64,000 nt of DNA. Origin: Pseudoalteromonas holothuriae (lineage in GTDB: Bacteria > Pseudomonadota > Gammaproteobacteria > Enterobacterales > Alteromonadaceae). Numbering within the stretch: position 1 is the stretch's first letter; each line of letters starts with the position of its first letter. The translations under genes were made by a program, and so were the position numbers. Shown here piece after piece: positions 7,474-16,840 of the stretch. Location of the stretch: the NCBI RefSeq assembly GCF_945859825.1, contig NZ_CAMAPC010000019.1, positions 1 to 64,000 of the forward strand, in the 5' to 3' direction. A model generated the notes under the pieces. The model saw nothing but the letters and a program-made list of their open reading frames with translations, did not search any database and was not told the DNA's origin.

Positions 7474-8883
7474 TTAGTGTGTTTGCTCATAGGAATTTAA
7501 TCGGTTGTAAAGTGTTTTGGTGCTAATTCCCAAAATTTTTGCTGCGTTAGTTTTATTACCATCGACGGATGCTAGAGTTTTATAGATCAGTTCTTTTTCT
7601 AATTCTTCAATCGTCGTGCCGACAGCTGTATCTGCAGAAAGTCTTGTATTTACAGGTGGTGGTGTAACCGGAGCGTGTGGCGATAGTATTTGTGGTGGTG
7701 GATTTGCGTTAGCAGGTGCTTGAGTTGCGCGAGAAAATGGAGAATCAAAAGAGGCAGGAAATACCAGTTTATTTTCTTGTAAGTCTGCCATGATAAATGC
7801 GCGGTGAATAGTATGTTTTAATTCGCGAATATTACCAGGCCAGTCATGCGCCATTAGCAAAGCCATATCAAGGTCAGTTAGCGCTAAACTGCTTTTATTT
7901 TGCTTGTTCATATCGTTTAAAAAATATTGGGCCAACAGGGCTATATCCTCTTTTCGTTCCCGTAACGGGGGGATCGAAATTGGAAAAACAGCTAACCGAA
8001 AATAGATATCTTCTCTGAGTACTTTATTTTGTGCTATCTCTTCTACCGAGCGGTTAGTTGCTGAGATAACTCTACAATTGACATCAATGCTTTTAGTACC
8101 GCCAACACGGGTGACCGTTTGTGTTTCTAGCACACGCAGTAAGTTAGGTTGCATTTCAATGGGCATTTCAGTTAATTCATCTAAAAATAAAGTGCCGTCT
8201 TGAGCCAGTTCAAATACGCCTTTTTTCTGGGCATTTGCACCTGTAAATGCGCCTTTTTCATGGCCGAATAACTCACTACCAATCAAGTCTTTTGGGATAG
8301 CGCCACAGTTAACAGAGACACGTTGGCCTGAAAGTTTACTGGCATTATGAATTGCTTGTGCAACCATTTCTTTACCTACACCGCTTTCGCCCAACAACAT
8401 AATGTTGGCATCGGTTTGTGCCACACGCTCTATCATGCGATACATATCTTTCATTGTGCTCGACTCGCCAATTAAACAATCAAAGTATAGAGCGTGACTT
8501 TGTGTCTTATTTTTATTAGGTAAGTTATTTCCCCCAGCGTTACACAATACTTGCTTTAGGTCGTCAGCATCAATTGGTTTGGTTAAATGTCCAATTTCTG
8601 TGCTACATATTTGTGCAATGGCGTTTTTAACTGACGGGTGACCTGTGATCATGGTAACTTGTGTTGATATGCCATTAACGTTGATATGATCCAGCAAGTG
8701 CAAACCACTGCCATCAGGTAACATGAAATCAAGTAGCACATGATCAAAATGTTGCGTATCAAGCCACTGTTTTGCTTCTTTTAGTGTTGCAGCACTGAAT
8801 ACCTCGCATTCTAAATATTCTATTATCCGACATGCTATATCTGTAAATTCTAAATCATCATCAACCAACAAAACGCTTTTCAC
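7474..8883 (-). CDS. Sigma-54-dependent response regulator, NtrC/AtoC family
   Basis: The 469-residue protein has a receiver (D52, K102), then an AAA+ sigma-54 activator domain with Walker A GESGVGKE (165-172), GAFTGA loop (211-216), Walker B TLFLDE (231-236) and arginine finger region. A proline-rich linker (about 385-415) is followed by a C-terminal Fis-type helix-turn-helix (about 425-466, NAAKILGISTKTLYNRL). It activates RpoN promoters when phosphorylated. The start codon is GTG at 8883, with AAGGA 7 nt upstream. It lies 64 bp downstream of the phosphatase/lipid-kinase gene and begins the signalling part of the train. Candidate RpoN promoters lie at 657 and 2266 and a weaker one at 10607, suggesting local targets. 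Confidence 0.95.
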   Translation of the reverse strand: MKSVLLVDDDLEFTDIACRIIEYLECEVFSAATLKEAKQWLDTQHFDHVLLDFMLPDGSGLHLLDHINVNGISTQVTMITGHPSVKNAIAQICSTEIGHLTKPIDADDLKQVLCNAGGNNLPNKNKTQSHALYFDCLIGESSTMKDMYRMIERVAQTDANIMLLGESGVGKEMVAQAIHNASKLSGQRVSVNCGAIPKDLIGSELFGHEKGAFTGANAQKKGVFELAQDGTLFLDELTEMPIEMQPNLLRVLETQTVTRVGGTKSIDVNCRVISATNRSVEEIAQNKVLREDIYFRLAVFPISIPPLRERKEDIALLAQYFLNDMNKQNKSSLALTDLDMALLMAHDWPGNIRELKHTIHRAFIMADLQENKLVFPASFDSPFSRATQAPANANPPPQILSPHAPVTPPPVNTRLSADTAVGTTIEELEKELIYKTLASVDGNKTNAAKILGISTKTLYNRLNSYEQTH

Positions 8884-8947
8884 AATTTTATCCTTTTCAC
8901 TCCCGCTTTTCTTAGTCTACCTTATTTTAACGCTAATTTATAATGGG

Positions 8948-10570
8948 TTAAGACGCGATAATAGACAAGCTTGCGGGTAGTACGTGAATTTTTAGCTCCG
9001 TTGCACTGTCAATTTCTCCGTCTATTGAATACTTAAGGTCTTGGTCGCTGTTAATTTGTATATGCTTTACATGGCAATGTTTTATATTCTTATTTTGCGC
9101 ATCAGGTGCGCGCACACTGTTATTAAATAGTTCAGCCAAAGTAGTGAGTTGTTCTGTTGTGCTGTCTGTGTGATCAAGCTGGGTGACATCCAACAAACCA
9201 TCTTGCCAATCAGGGGCACCACAGCCTTGTGCTAATACGGTACTAAATGGCGCTGCGTTAGCAACGACGATACTACTGCATTTAACCTCGTGCTGGGGTT
9301 GATTATCTAATGCAAGGTGGATGTTCAGCGCTTTATTGGTGACTAAAGCGCTGAAAAAACCTTTGATATAGGCAAGTTGACCTAACTCGTTTTTTTGTTC
9401 GCGACTGGCATTGTCAATCATTTGTTCCTCAAGGCCCAGTGCGACTACTAGCAAGGCAGTTTTTCCATTGCATTGCATAGTGTCCATTTTGACAGTCTTA
9501 TGCTGGATTATGGCATCGCAAGCTTCGCTTATTGGGTCAATTTTGCTAGAAAACCCCCATAAAACATGTGCGAGTGCATTGGCTGTTCCCATAGGAATAA
9601 TACCTAGGTGGTGGTGCGTGTTTTTTACTGCACAGGCTACTTGTCCAACGGTTCCGTCTCCACCACAGGCAACTAAAGTATGTGGTTCTTCATGGCTTTC
9701 AATTAATGATTCGCTGAGTTTTTTAACATCGGTATCTGCTTTGGTGAAATGAAATAAGAGTGTGTACTTTTTGGTTAATTCACCAATAATGGCGTTATCA
9801 TGCTGAAACCATTTTCCAGAGCCTGATGCTGGGTTTATGATCAAACTTAGGTTATGCGCTTGATGCGCTTTGAGTTGGTTACTTAGCTTCACCAAACGTT
9901 TTAGCTGCTTTTTATTCAAGCGGGCTGTTCCTCTGATCTCTTGAACTTGCTCTATAACCTCTCTAACCGATATGTCAGGCTTTGAAGCAAGCAAATAGGC
10001 ACAAAGCATGAAAAATGAGCGGCCTCGCCCTAAGGCACAATGTACAACTACTTTGTTATTGAGTTGGTGTTGCGCTTTAATCCAGTTAATAGCGTGTTCA
10101 AGTTGCTCTTGAGTTGGCGAAAAATGATCAAGAATCGGAATGTTAAGATAATAGAGGTTTTCCTGTTGAGCAGACCAGTTTAATCCATCAAATTCAGCAG
10201 TTACATCTAAAATAGCATTGACGCCCTTAGACTCTAACATATCTACATCACTGGGAAATAAACGACAGGCAAGGAATAAGTCATCGGTAATTTTTTGTAT
10301 TGCTGGTACTTTGTCATGATGCCTCATAAACGCATTATAAAGCTGTGTGGCGAGTAAGTAGGGTAGTAAAATACATTTTATCCAAACAGGAATAGACCCT
10401 GTTGCTGATTTTCTAAATACACTGGGATAATTTGTACTGTAAGCGAATAAGACACATGCAAGAGAAATGCATAGCCATAATGCGGGCAAGAAAAACCAAT
10501 TGTGGTAGCTCAGGACAACAAAAGCCACTGATAATAAAAATAGCAGCAAGTAGTATTTGATCATCTTCAT
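8948..10570 (-). CDS. Dual-specificity phosphatase / diacylglycerol-kinase-like fusion protein
   Basis: The 540-residue protein starts with two or three membrane segments (about 5-22, 26-44 and perhaps 60-76). A cysteine phosphatase domain follows, with HCALGRGRS (catalytic C178, R184) and a candidate general acid D148. The C-terminal half is a DAGK/YegS-type catalytic domain with INPASGSG (245-252), GGDGT (303-307) and MGTANALA (327-334). The first domain should remove phosphate from protein or lipid and the second should phosphorylate a lipid, so membrane-lipid turnover is the likely theme. The ATG at 10570 is preferred because AAGGAAGAG lies just upstream, although the frame is open to 10690. 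It heads the minus-strand signalling train, with a near-match sigma-54 promoter before it. Confidence 0.85.
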   Translation of the reverse strand: MKMIKYYLLLFLLSVAFVVLSYHNWFFLPALWLCISLACVLFAYSTNYPSVFRKSATGSIPVWIKCILLPYLLATQLYNAFMRHHDKVPAIQKITDDLFLACRLFPSDVDMLESKGVNAILDVTAEFDGLNWSAQQENLYYLNIPILDHFSPTQEQLEHAINWIKAQHQLNNKVVVHCALGRGRSFFMLCAYLLASKPDISVREVIEQVQEIRGTARLNKKQLKRLVKLSNQLKAHQAHNLSLIINPASGSGKWFQHDNAIIGELTKKYTLLFHFTKADTDVKKLSESLIESHEEPHTLVACGGDGTVGQVACAVKNTHHHLGIIPMGTANALAHVLWGFSSKIDPISEACDAIIQHKTVKMDTMQCNGKTALLVVALGLEEQMIDNASREQKNELGQLAYIKGFFSALVTNKALNIHLALDNQPQHEVKCSSIVVANAAPFSTVLAQGCGAPDWQDGLLDVTQLDHTDSTTEQLTTLAELFNNSVRAPDAQNKNIKHCHVKHIQINSDQDLKYSIDGEIDSATELKIHVLPASLSIIAS

Positions 10571-11070
10571 TACTATCTCTTCCTTTTTATATTTAGCTGA
10601 GACTAATTCAAGAAACGTGCCTATATCAATTTGTATATTATTCATACGGTTATGCATTTTAATATGAGTTTCTGCAATTAAGACATGCACGGTTGTAGAA
10701 TTTACACATACAGTAAAGGTACTTTGTAACTCTTACATAGGCACAGTTTAGTGTGTAACTTTTTGATTGTGCAGGTATAGAAAGCCGTTAATGATAAAAA
10801 GTAACTTGTTTAACGCAGAGCAGGTTATAAAGATCAATATTGAAAAAGATATTTTATGATTCGATAGAGTCGAGATATGAATAAAATCACAAGTTGAAAG
10901 TTGTTTAGTTTGCTCAGTTGTGCCATGTTTAAAAGGTTTTATGGCCTTTTATGCAATGTAGAGGTTTGATATAAAATAAACTTTTAAGTTTTTATTCTAA
11001 TTTCTAGATAAGTGTGAAATATTAACCCTTTGATTTGTATTAGGAGTGTGCGTACCGCACTGTTAACCAA
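10571..11070. other. Divergent intergenic region
   Basis: This 500-bp stretch separates two divergent genes. I see no gene or RNA in it. It is AT-rich and should hold the promoters of both neighbours; the only recognisable element is the near-match -24/-12 site at 10607-10622. Confidence 0.5.
10607..10622 (-). promoter_or_regulatory. Near-match sigma-54 promoter before the phosphatase/lipid-kinase gene
   Basis: Read on the minus strand, AGGCACGTTTCTTGAA matches TGGCACG-N4-TTGCA at all but two conserved positions, with correct spacing. The mismatch at the normally invariant C of the -12 GC weakens it. The predicted start is about 25 nt upstream of the chosen ATG at 10570, which leaves room for the ribosome site. 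Confidence 0.3.
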
Positions 11071-13095
11071 ATGTTTAAAAAACTTTCTATCAAGCAGAAA
11101 ATCATATTAGGCTTTTCTAGTTTTGGTGCGCTATTGTTAATATCTAGCGCATTAGCCTACACGGCGCTCAAGCAAATAAATCATGCCAACAGCAAAGTAA
11201 AAAATGTCGCGTTACCAATCTTGAAAACAGCTAATGCATTACAGTTACAGCAAAGTGCATTAAGCAAGTTAGTTTCAAAGGCATTTAGTGAAAACAACCC
11301 AACAAAAGTCAAAGAAATAGAAAATCGCTTTGTTCAATTACAGCAGGGTTATCAGAGAAAATTATCTGACTTACATGATGTTACAGCAAATAACCCACAA
11401 TTCTCTACGTTACTAAAAGATATTGTGTCAGTGAGCACAAATATAGATCAGCATGCAAAATCATTATTATCAGCCAAACAAACGGTATTAGCTCAGCGAT
11501 TAGCAATAAAAAATAGTGTGGGGCAGTTTGAACAAAGTCGCTCCATAGCAAGCGATGCAATGTTGAATTTGGAATTAGTAGAAACAGATAACGCGCGACA
11601 GCTAGCGGAAGTTGCAGGTACAGGTATTCGTATTGATGACATGATGTATACTTTGAGTGACAACATCAAGGTCGCAAACCAGTTGGAACTAGATAACTGG
11701 CAAGAGCAGCAACAGAGCGTGCAATTTTTACTAGGTAATATTCAAAACAACTTTGAGTTTTTAAAGCGCCAAGCTCAGGGGTTGGAGGTTGAACCGTTAC
11801 TGAGTGAATTTAGTGAACAACTAGCGGTTATGAGTAAACTTTTAGATAAGCCCGGTCACCTTTATCAGCGTGTGGACAGCAAGCTCTCTGCCATTACCCA
11901 AACTCAAACAGCCTATCAACAGGCTGAGTCTGCAACTGAACGAGTACAAAATACACTCAGAGAATTGCAACAGGTATCAGATAACCAGTTGAGTTATTAC
12001 GAAAACAGTGCGGAACAAAAAATAGAGCAAGCTCAAAATGCGGCATTGTTGATGGCACTTATCTTCATTTTGCTAGCTGTTTTCATTGCTATATCAACCA
12101 GCCGAGCTATGTTAGGCCCTTTGGCGGCAGTCAATAAAATGCTGGGCTATTTAGCTGAAGGTGACTTTTCTCGGGCAATGAAAAAGCGTAGTGACGATGA
12201 GTTTGGCATGCTGATCGACAATATTAATAGAGTAAAAGACAGCTTAAGAGTGTTATTAGAAGACATTAATTCTAAAGTACATGAGCTAGAGCAAATGTCT
12301 GATTCTTCACAGCAGCGAAGTCAGGTTTTGGCGAACAACTCTCAGCAGCAACTAAAGCGTATTGATAGTGCTGCCGGATTGGCATCTGACATAGCACTAA
12401 GCGCTCAGCAGGTCAGTGAGGAGTCTGCCACTACGTTAAACAGTATTAAAGAAGCAGAGCAACAAAGCCTGAGTGTGAATAAAATTGCCAACGATAACAG
12501 GCAACATATGTTGTCTCTTAACGGTAAAATGGCAAATGCAGTAGAGGTAATGGATAAATTAACTCAGCATAGTCAGAGCATAGGCTCAATTTTAGATACC
12601 ATAGTATCTATTGCAGAGCAGACAAACCTGTTGGCACTAAACGCGGCGATAGAAGCTGCTAGGGCAGGAGAGCAAGGGCGTGGTTTTGCCGTGGTTGCTG
12701 ATGAGGTGAGAACTTTAGCTGCACGTACGCAATCTTCGACTAATGAAATTAATACTATGATTGAATCGCTCCAGCAGGATACAAAACTTGCTAATAGTGC
12801 GATTGTTGATGGCCAAGGGGGGACTCAGGCTTGTGCACAACGCAGTGAGTCGCTATCTGAGGCTATTGAGCAGATAGAACAGATTTTGATACAAGTTAAT
12901 GGGTTAAGCAGTCGAGCCAGTGACGCCGCGAATGACCAAGTGTCACATTGCCAGCAAATTGAAAGTGTGATGGCAAACGCTCAACATACCGCCAAAGAAA
13001 ATGCCAGTGAAATGCAGCATATGGCTCAAGCTAGTGAGTCTTTGAGCCGCTTTGCCAACTCGTTAACTGCATTGGTAGAGCGGTTTAAGCTTTAA
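11071..13095 (+). CDS. Methyl-accepting chemotaxis protein
   Basis: The 674-residue receptor has a membrane segment at about 11-31, a helical periplasmic domain of about 290 residues and a second membrane segment at about 322-343. A HAMP domain (about 345-397) and the cytoplasmic signalling helices follow, with the conserved hairpin tip at about 510-555 (IAEQTNLLALNAAIEAARAGE). It relays a periplasmic signal to CheA/CheW. The periplasmic part is helical-bundle-like and glutamine rich; the ligand cannot be named. An in-frame stop at 11041 forces the ATG at 11071, although no clear ribosome site stands close to it. There is no CheW-binding pentapeptide at the C-terminus. Its 3' end overlaps the convergent dehydrogenase gene by 11 bp. 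Confidence 0.95.
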   Translation: MFKKLSIKQKIILGFSSFGALLLISSALAYTALKQINHANSKVKNVALPILKTANALQLQQSALSKLVSKAFSENNPTKVKEIENRFVQLQQGYQRKLSDLHDVTANNPQFSTLLKDIVSVSTNIDQHAKSLLSAKQTVLAQRLAIKNSVGQFEQSRSIASDAMLNLELVETDNARQLAEVAGTGIRIDDMMYTLSDNIKVANQLELDNWQEQQQSVQFLLGNIQNNFEFLKRQAQGLEVEPLLSEFSEQLAVMSKLLDKPGHLYQRVDSKLSAITQTQTAYQQAESATERVQNTLRELQQVSDNQLSYYENSAEQKIEQAQNAALLMALIFILLAVFIAISTSRAMLGPLAAVNKMLGYLAEGDFSRAMKKRSDDEFGMLIDNINRVKDSLRVLLEDINSKVHELEQMSDSSQQRSQVLANNSQQQLKRIDSAAGLASDIALSAQQVSEESATTLNSIKEAEQQSLSVNKIANDNRQHMLSLNGKMANAVEVMDKLTQHSQSIGSILDTIVSIAEQTNLLALNAAIEAARAGEQGRGFAVVADEVRTLAARTQSSTNEINTMIESLQQDTKLANSAIVDGQGGTQACAQRSESLSEAIEQIEQILIQVNGLSSRASDAANDQVSHCQQIESVMANAQHTAKENASEMQHMAQASESLSRFANSLTALVERFKL

Positions 13096-14287
13096 CACTC
13101 ACAGAGAGTAAAATATTTTGGCATTCTTTTAAGTTCATAAAGCAAGGGACTGGGTAATCTGGGTGTGCCTCTTTGAGTGCGCTGCTCGCCAATGTGTCAA
13201 TATCTTCTTGACGTAGCTCTTCAAAATGCACTTGAATGTGCATACTGCCCAGTAGTTGCTCAATATGGCAGAGTAAATCCTCTGCTTGTTGAGCAATCGG
13301 GTAATCTAAAGACGTTAAGCGGCAGTGCCGCGCGATTAATGCCAACGTGCTGTCTACTCTGTTGCCATACCAGCGTAATACCGGCAGTAATAATACTGCG
13401 TTGGATAAGCCGTGTGCTGTGCCATAGTTTGCACTTAGCTGATGAGAAATAGCGTGTACATATCCTACTGAGGTACGGGTGAAAGCTTGCCCTGCATAAA
13501 ATGATGCTAATAACAGCTGCTCTCTGGCATATAAATCTGAACCTTTACAATACGCGTTTGGCAAATAGCTAAAAATGAGGTCGCACGCTTGTAAGGCGCG
13601 TTGTCGGCTAAATGACAGACAGTTAATACTCAATAGTGCTTCTATTGCATGAGTTAGAGCATCTATCGCTGTTGTTGCGGTTAAGTGTGCAGGTAAACTG
13701 GTGCTCAACTGCGGCATCAGTACCGCATGTTGCGGCACCAGCGTAAAGTCTGTAGCGGCATATTTTAGTTGTTTTTGCGGGTCATTAACGACTGCTGCAA
13801 CGGTGGTTTCAGCGCCAGTACCTGCGGTAGTTGGAATAGCAATATTAGGCGGCAGGCGTTTGCGTACTTTAAATAACCCCTTAAAATCAGTAACTGCTTT
13901 ATTGGGCTTTGCCACTTTGGCACCAATTAATTTAGCACAATCAATAACCGACCCTCCACCGATGGCGATAATTGCATGGCAGTGATTTTGTTGGTAGTGG
14001 AGATAACCCTGTTCAACGTTTTTGATGGTTGGGTTAGGGTTAACGTCATCAAAAATGATAGGTGTGAGATCTTGCTTTGCGATACAGGCTAGTTGCTCAA
14101 TGATGATTGGCAGTTCAATGAGAGTTTTATCTGTAACAATGAGCACATGACTGCCATTTTTAAGTTGCAGTGCTTTTATGGCGTTTTCGAGCGCCTCCTC
14201 ACCTCGGTGTAACTTTGGATCAGGCACACCAATTAAGACAACAATGCATTTTAAAATAAAGTGATAACAGCGATAAAGTAGTGCCAT
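13085..14287 (-). CDS. Iron-containing alcohol dehydrogenase
   Basis: The 400-residue enzyme belongs to the group III (iron-type) NAD(P)-dependent alcohol dehydrogenases. It shows the nucleotide loop GGGS (110-113), the PTTAGTGAE stretch (152-160) and the four metal ligands D209, H213, H278 and H292 in the usual spacing. The substrate is unknown: members reduce aldehydes, butanal, lactaldehyde or methylglyoxal. The N-terminal 20 residues are unusually hydrophobic for this family (FILKCIVVLIGVP). That may mean a peripheral membrane contact, or it may be the family's long N-terminal helix. The gene stands alone, convergent with the chemoreceptor gene and downstream of the deaD terminator. Confidence 0.9.
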   Translation of the reverse strand: MALLYRCYHFILKCIVVLIGVPDPKLHRGEEALENAIKALQLKNGSHVLIVTDKTLIELPIIIEQLACIAKQDLTPIIFDDVNPNPTIKNVEQGYLHYQQNHCHAIIAIGGGSVIDCAKLIGAKVAKPNKAVTDFKGLFKVRKRLPPNIAIPTTAGTGAETTVAAVVNDPQKQLKYAATDFTLVPQHAVLMPQLSTSLPAHLTATTAIDALTHAIEALLSINCLSFSRQRALQACDLIFSYLPNAYCKGSDLYAREQLLLASFYAGQAFTRTSVGYVHAISHQLSANYGTAHGLSNAVLLLPVLRWYGNRVDSTLALIARHCRLTSLDYPIAQQAEDLLCHIEQLLGSMHIQVHFEELRQEDIDTLASSALKEAHPDYPVPCFMNLKECQNILLSVSVKA

Positions 14288-14378
14288 GTGAGTGCTCGAT
14301 TTTTAGTCTGGACCAAAAATGTAGCATAAAGCAGATGATTCATCTAATGTGGATGTGAAGAGTGCGTGTTGGATATAA

Positions 14379-14403
14379 CAAAGCCGCTTAAAAGCGGCTT
14401 TGT
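14379..14403 (-). terminator. Terminator hairpin after deaD
   Basis: The stem ACAAAGCCGCTT / AAGCGGCTTTGT has a very short loop and lies 12 nt past the deaD stop on the minus strand. The T-rich tail is weak (TATATCC), so termination may be leaky. Confidence 0.65.
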
Positions 14404-14415
14404 TGGGACTGGCTA

Positions 14416-16263
14416 TTAAGCTGTAAAGCTTACTGGGCGGCGTTCTTTTCGCTCGCCATCACGACGAGGAGCACGTTTACCTTCACCGCGAGAGTCTTTG
14501 CTGAAGCTGCGCTTCTTATCACCACCACGTGGTTCAGAGTTACCCGCGTCAGCTGAATGTGCACTCTTAGTCAACTTCATAGGACGCTTGCAGATGAACA
14601 CATTCTGAAAATGTGATACGACATCAGCAGGCATGTTCTGTGGTAATTGAACCGTACTGTGTTCATTGAACAAACGGATATCACCAATGAACTTGCTTGA
14701 AATATCAGCTTCGTTCGCAATTGCACCTACAATGTTCTTAACTTGAACACCATGGTCACGACCTACTTCGATACGGTAAGTATCCATAGGGCCTTGTGAG
14801 CTATTACGTGGGGCACGTTCTGGACGCTCACCACGATTGTCACGGCTTTCACGACCTTTACGTTCACCACGAGCGCCTTCGCGACGGTCATCACGTCCAC
14901 GGCCTTCACGGCGGTCATCACGTTCACGACGTTCACGCTGTTGGAACTTAATTTCTTCAACTTTAAGCGGAGACTGTTGCTGAGCTAAACAAAGCAATGC
15001 ACCGGCTAAATCTTCTGAACTTAAGTCAAGCTTTTGCGCTAAGTCTTTAGCAACATCGTTAAAGAAAGTGATGTCTTTGTGCTCAAGCGCGGTTGCAAGT
15101 TTAGTTTGTAAACCTGCAATACGTTTCGCTTCTACCGCAGCAGCTGATGGTAATTCAACTTCAGCAATTTCTGACTTAGTGTGACGCATGATATTACGTA
15201 GTAAGTAACGTTCATTGTGCTTCACAAACAAGACCGCTTTACCTGAACGTCCTGCACGGCCAGTACGACCAATACGGTGAACGTATGCTTCACTGTCTTG
15301 TGGAATATCATAGTTGATAACCAAGCTTAAACGGTCAACGTCTAGACCACGTGCTGCAACATCTGTGGCAATAACGATATCAAGTAGGCCGTTTTTCAAA
15401 CGCTCAACCGTACGTTCACGAGCTTGCTGATTCATATCACCATTAAGCGGAGCGGCTGAAAAGCCTTGCTGCTCAAGTAATTCAGCTAACTGTACAGTAT
15501 CATTACGAGTACGAACGAATACAATTGCACCATCGTAATCTTCAGCTTCTAAGAAACGAACAATACCCTTGTTTTTGTGTACACTTGCACGCCAAAACAC
15601 TTGCTCAACGGTCGATACCGTAGAGTTACGTGCAGAAATATGCACTTGCTCTGGGTTGTCTAAGTATTTAGCACAAATAGACTGAATTTGTTTTGGCATG
15701 GTTGCTGAGAATAAACAAGTTTGTTTATTCTTTGGCGTTTTTTCCATGATGCTTTCAACATCATCGATGAAACCCATACGTAACATTTCATCAGCTTCAT
15801 CTAGCACAAGCGCGCGTAAATTAGACAGATCAATGGTTTTACGATTGATGTGGTCAATTAAGCGACCTGGTGTTGCAACAATAATTTGTGCACCACGGCG
15901 CAGAGCACTTAACTGAATGCCATAGCTTTGGCCACCGTAAAGTGCGAGTACTTCAACACCTTTAGTGTACTTAGCGTATTGTTCAAACGCTTCTGCTACC
16001 TGGATAGCAAGTTCGCGAGTTGGTGCAAGCACCAAAATTTGTGGCTGCTTAGTAGCCGGGTCAATATTGTTCAATAATGGTAATGCAAATGCTGCTGTTT
16101 TACCTGTACCCGTCTGCGCTAGTCCCAGTACGTCCTTTCTTTCTAGCAATAACGGTATACATTGAGCTTGGATCTCAGATGGTGTCTTGTATCCTTGCTC
16201 TTCGACTGCTTTTAAAATTGCAGGAGAAAGATCTAAAGATTCAAACGTGACTGGTTCTGACAT
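14416..16263 (-). CDS. deaD: ATP-dependent DEAD-box RNA helicase DeaD (CsdA)
   Basis: The 615-residue protein has the full helicase core: Q motif near 25-32, Walker A AQTGTGKT (49-56), DEAD (155-158), SAT (186-188) and HRIGRTGR (328-335). An Arg/Gly/Asp-rich segment with GRDDRREG repeats (about 446-491) and a DbpA-type RNA-binding domain (about 495-565) follow, then another basic tail. This architecture and length match E. coli DeaD (629 residues), which unwinds RNA in ribosome assembly and mRNA decay at low temperature. About 210 bp of untranslated sequence separates it from grxA. A long leader would fit cold-shock control, but I did not identify a cold box. Confidence 0.96.
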   Translation of the reverse strand: MSEPVTFESLDLSPAILKAVEEQGYKTPSEIQAQCIPLLLERKDVLGLAQTGTGKTAAFALPLLNNIDPATKQPQILVLAPTRELAIQVAEAFEQYAKYTKGVEVLALYGGQSYGIQLSALRRGAQIIVATPGRLIDHINRKTIDLSNLRALVLDEADEMLRMGFIDDVESIMEKTPKNKQTCLFSATMPKQIQSICAKYLDNPEQVHISARNSTVSTVEQVFWRASVHKNKGIVRFLEAEDYDGAIVFVRTRNDTVQLAELLEQQGFSAAPLNGDMNQQARERTVERLKNGLLDIVIATDVAARGLDVDRLSLVINYDIPQDSEAYVHRIGRTGRAGRSGKAVLFVKHNERYLLRNIMRHTKSEIAEVELPSAAAVEAKRIAGLQTKLATALEHKDITFFNDVAKDLAQKLDLSSEDLAGALLCLAQQQSPLKVEEIKFQQRERRERDDRREGRGRDDRREGARGERKGRESRDNRGERPERAPRNSSQGPMDTYRIEVGRDHGVQVKNIVGAIANEADISSKFIGDIRLFNEHSTVQLPQNMPADVVSHFQNVFICKRPMKLTKSAHSADAGNSEPRGGDKKRSFSKDSRGEGKRAPRRDGERKERRPVSFTA

Positions 16264-16434
16264 TAATGCGCCTCAACGAATTTAAAGAGGCGCGCATTGT
16301 ATAGGAAAAGCGAATCAAATGCTTGTACTAATTAGAACTAATTTATATGTAGTTGAAGTTGTACGTTTTTTAATCGCTCTATTTTGGGGTAATTAACAAT
16401 GTATTTACTAATCGGTTATTGCTGAAGATATTTT

Positions 16435-16455
16435 AACCGAGCCAATAGCTCGGTT
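16435..16455. repeat. Inverted repeat downstream of grxA
   Basis: The hairpin AACCGAGC / GCTCGGTT with a 5-nt loop lies 22 nt past the grxA stop. On the grxA strand it is followed by AAAA rather than T, so it is at best a poor terminator in that direction. The T-run lies on the plus-strand side. Confidence 0.4.
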
Positions 16456-16476
16456 TTAATTGCATTAATATTCACA

Positions 16477-16740
16477 TTAACGATATAAATCTAAGTGTTC
16501 TTTGGCATGAGCCTCAAACTCAGTAAATCCACCAATGTGATCTTGGTCGATGAAAATTTGTGGGACGGTTGGGCAGGGCTTACCTGCAGACTTTTCTAAG
16601 TCTTCTTTACTAACACCTTCTTTGATTATGTCTACATAACGAAAGTTAAAGTCATCTCGCTGTGCTGTTAAGCGCTCAGCAACTTCTTTTGCACGTACGC
16701 AGTATGGGCAACCTTCACGACCAAAAATAACAGTAAACAT
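16477..16740 (-). CDS. grxA: Glutaredoxin 1
   Basis: The 87-residue protein has the dithiol active site CPYC at residues 11-14 and the TVPQIFID and GGFTEF glutathione-binding stretches. It is nearly collinear with E. coli GrxA (85 residues), including RDDF and AGKPxxTVPQIF. It uses glutathione to reduce ribonucleotide reductase and protein disulfides in the cytoplasm. It lies between deaD and ppiC on the same strand but with long gaps on both sides, so it is probably transcribed alone. Confidence 0.95.
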   Translation of the reverse strand: MFTVIFGREGCPYCVRAKEVAERLTAQRDDFNFRYVDIIKEGVSKEDLEKSAGKPCPTVPQIFIDQDHIGGFTEFEAHAKEHLDLYR

Positions 16741-16840
16741 ATAAAACCCTCATCGTTGATTAACTTTAATGTCTTCAGTTTAGAGGTTTTTTAGCGCAAT
16801 GAAAGTGACTAAAAGCAATCACTGTCATCGAAAAAAGTGA

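Noticed and set aside
10900..10970. TGGCC and TGCA pair resembling a sigma-54 promoter upstream of the chemoreceptor gene
   Set aside because: The GG and GC are 10 bp apart instead of 12, so it does not meet the strict spacing.
14820..14945. Short repeated DNA blocks resembling a tandem array
   Set aside because: They encode the Arg/Gly/Asp-rich linker (GRDDRREG repeats) of DeaD; there are no CRISPR-like unique spacers.
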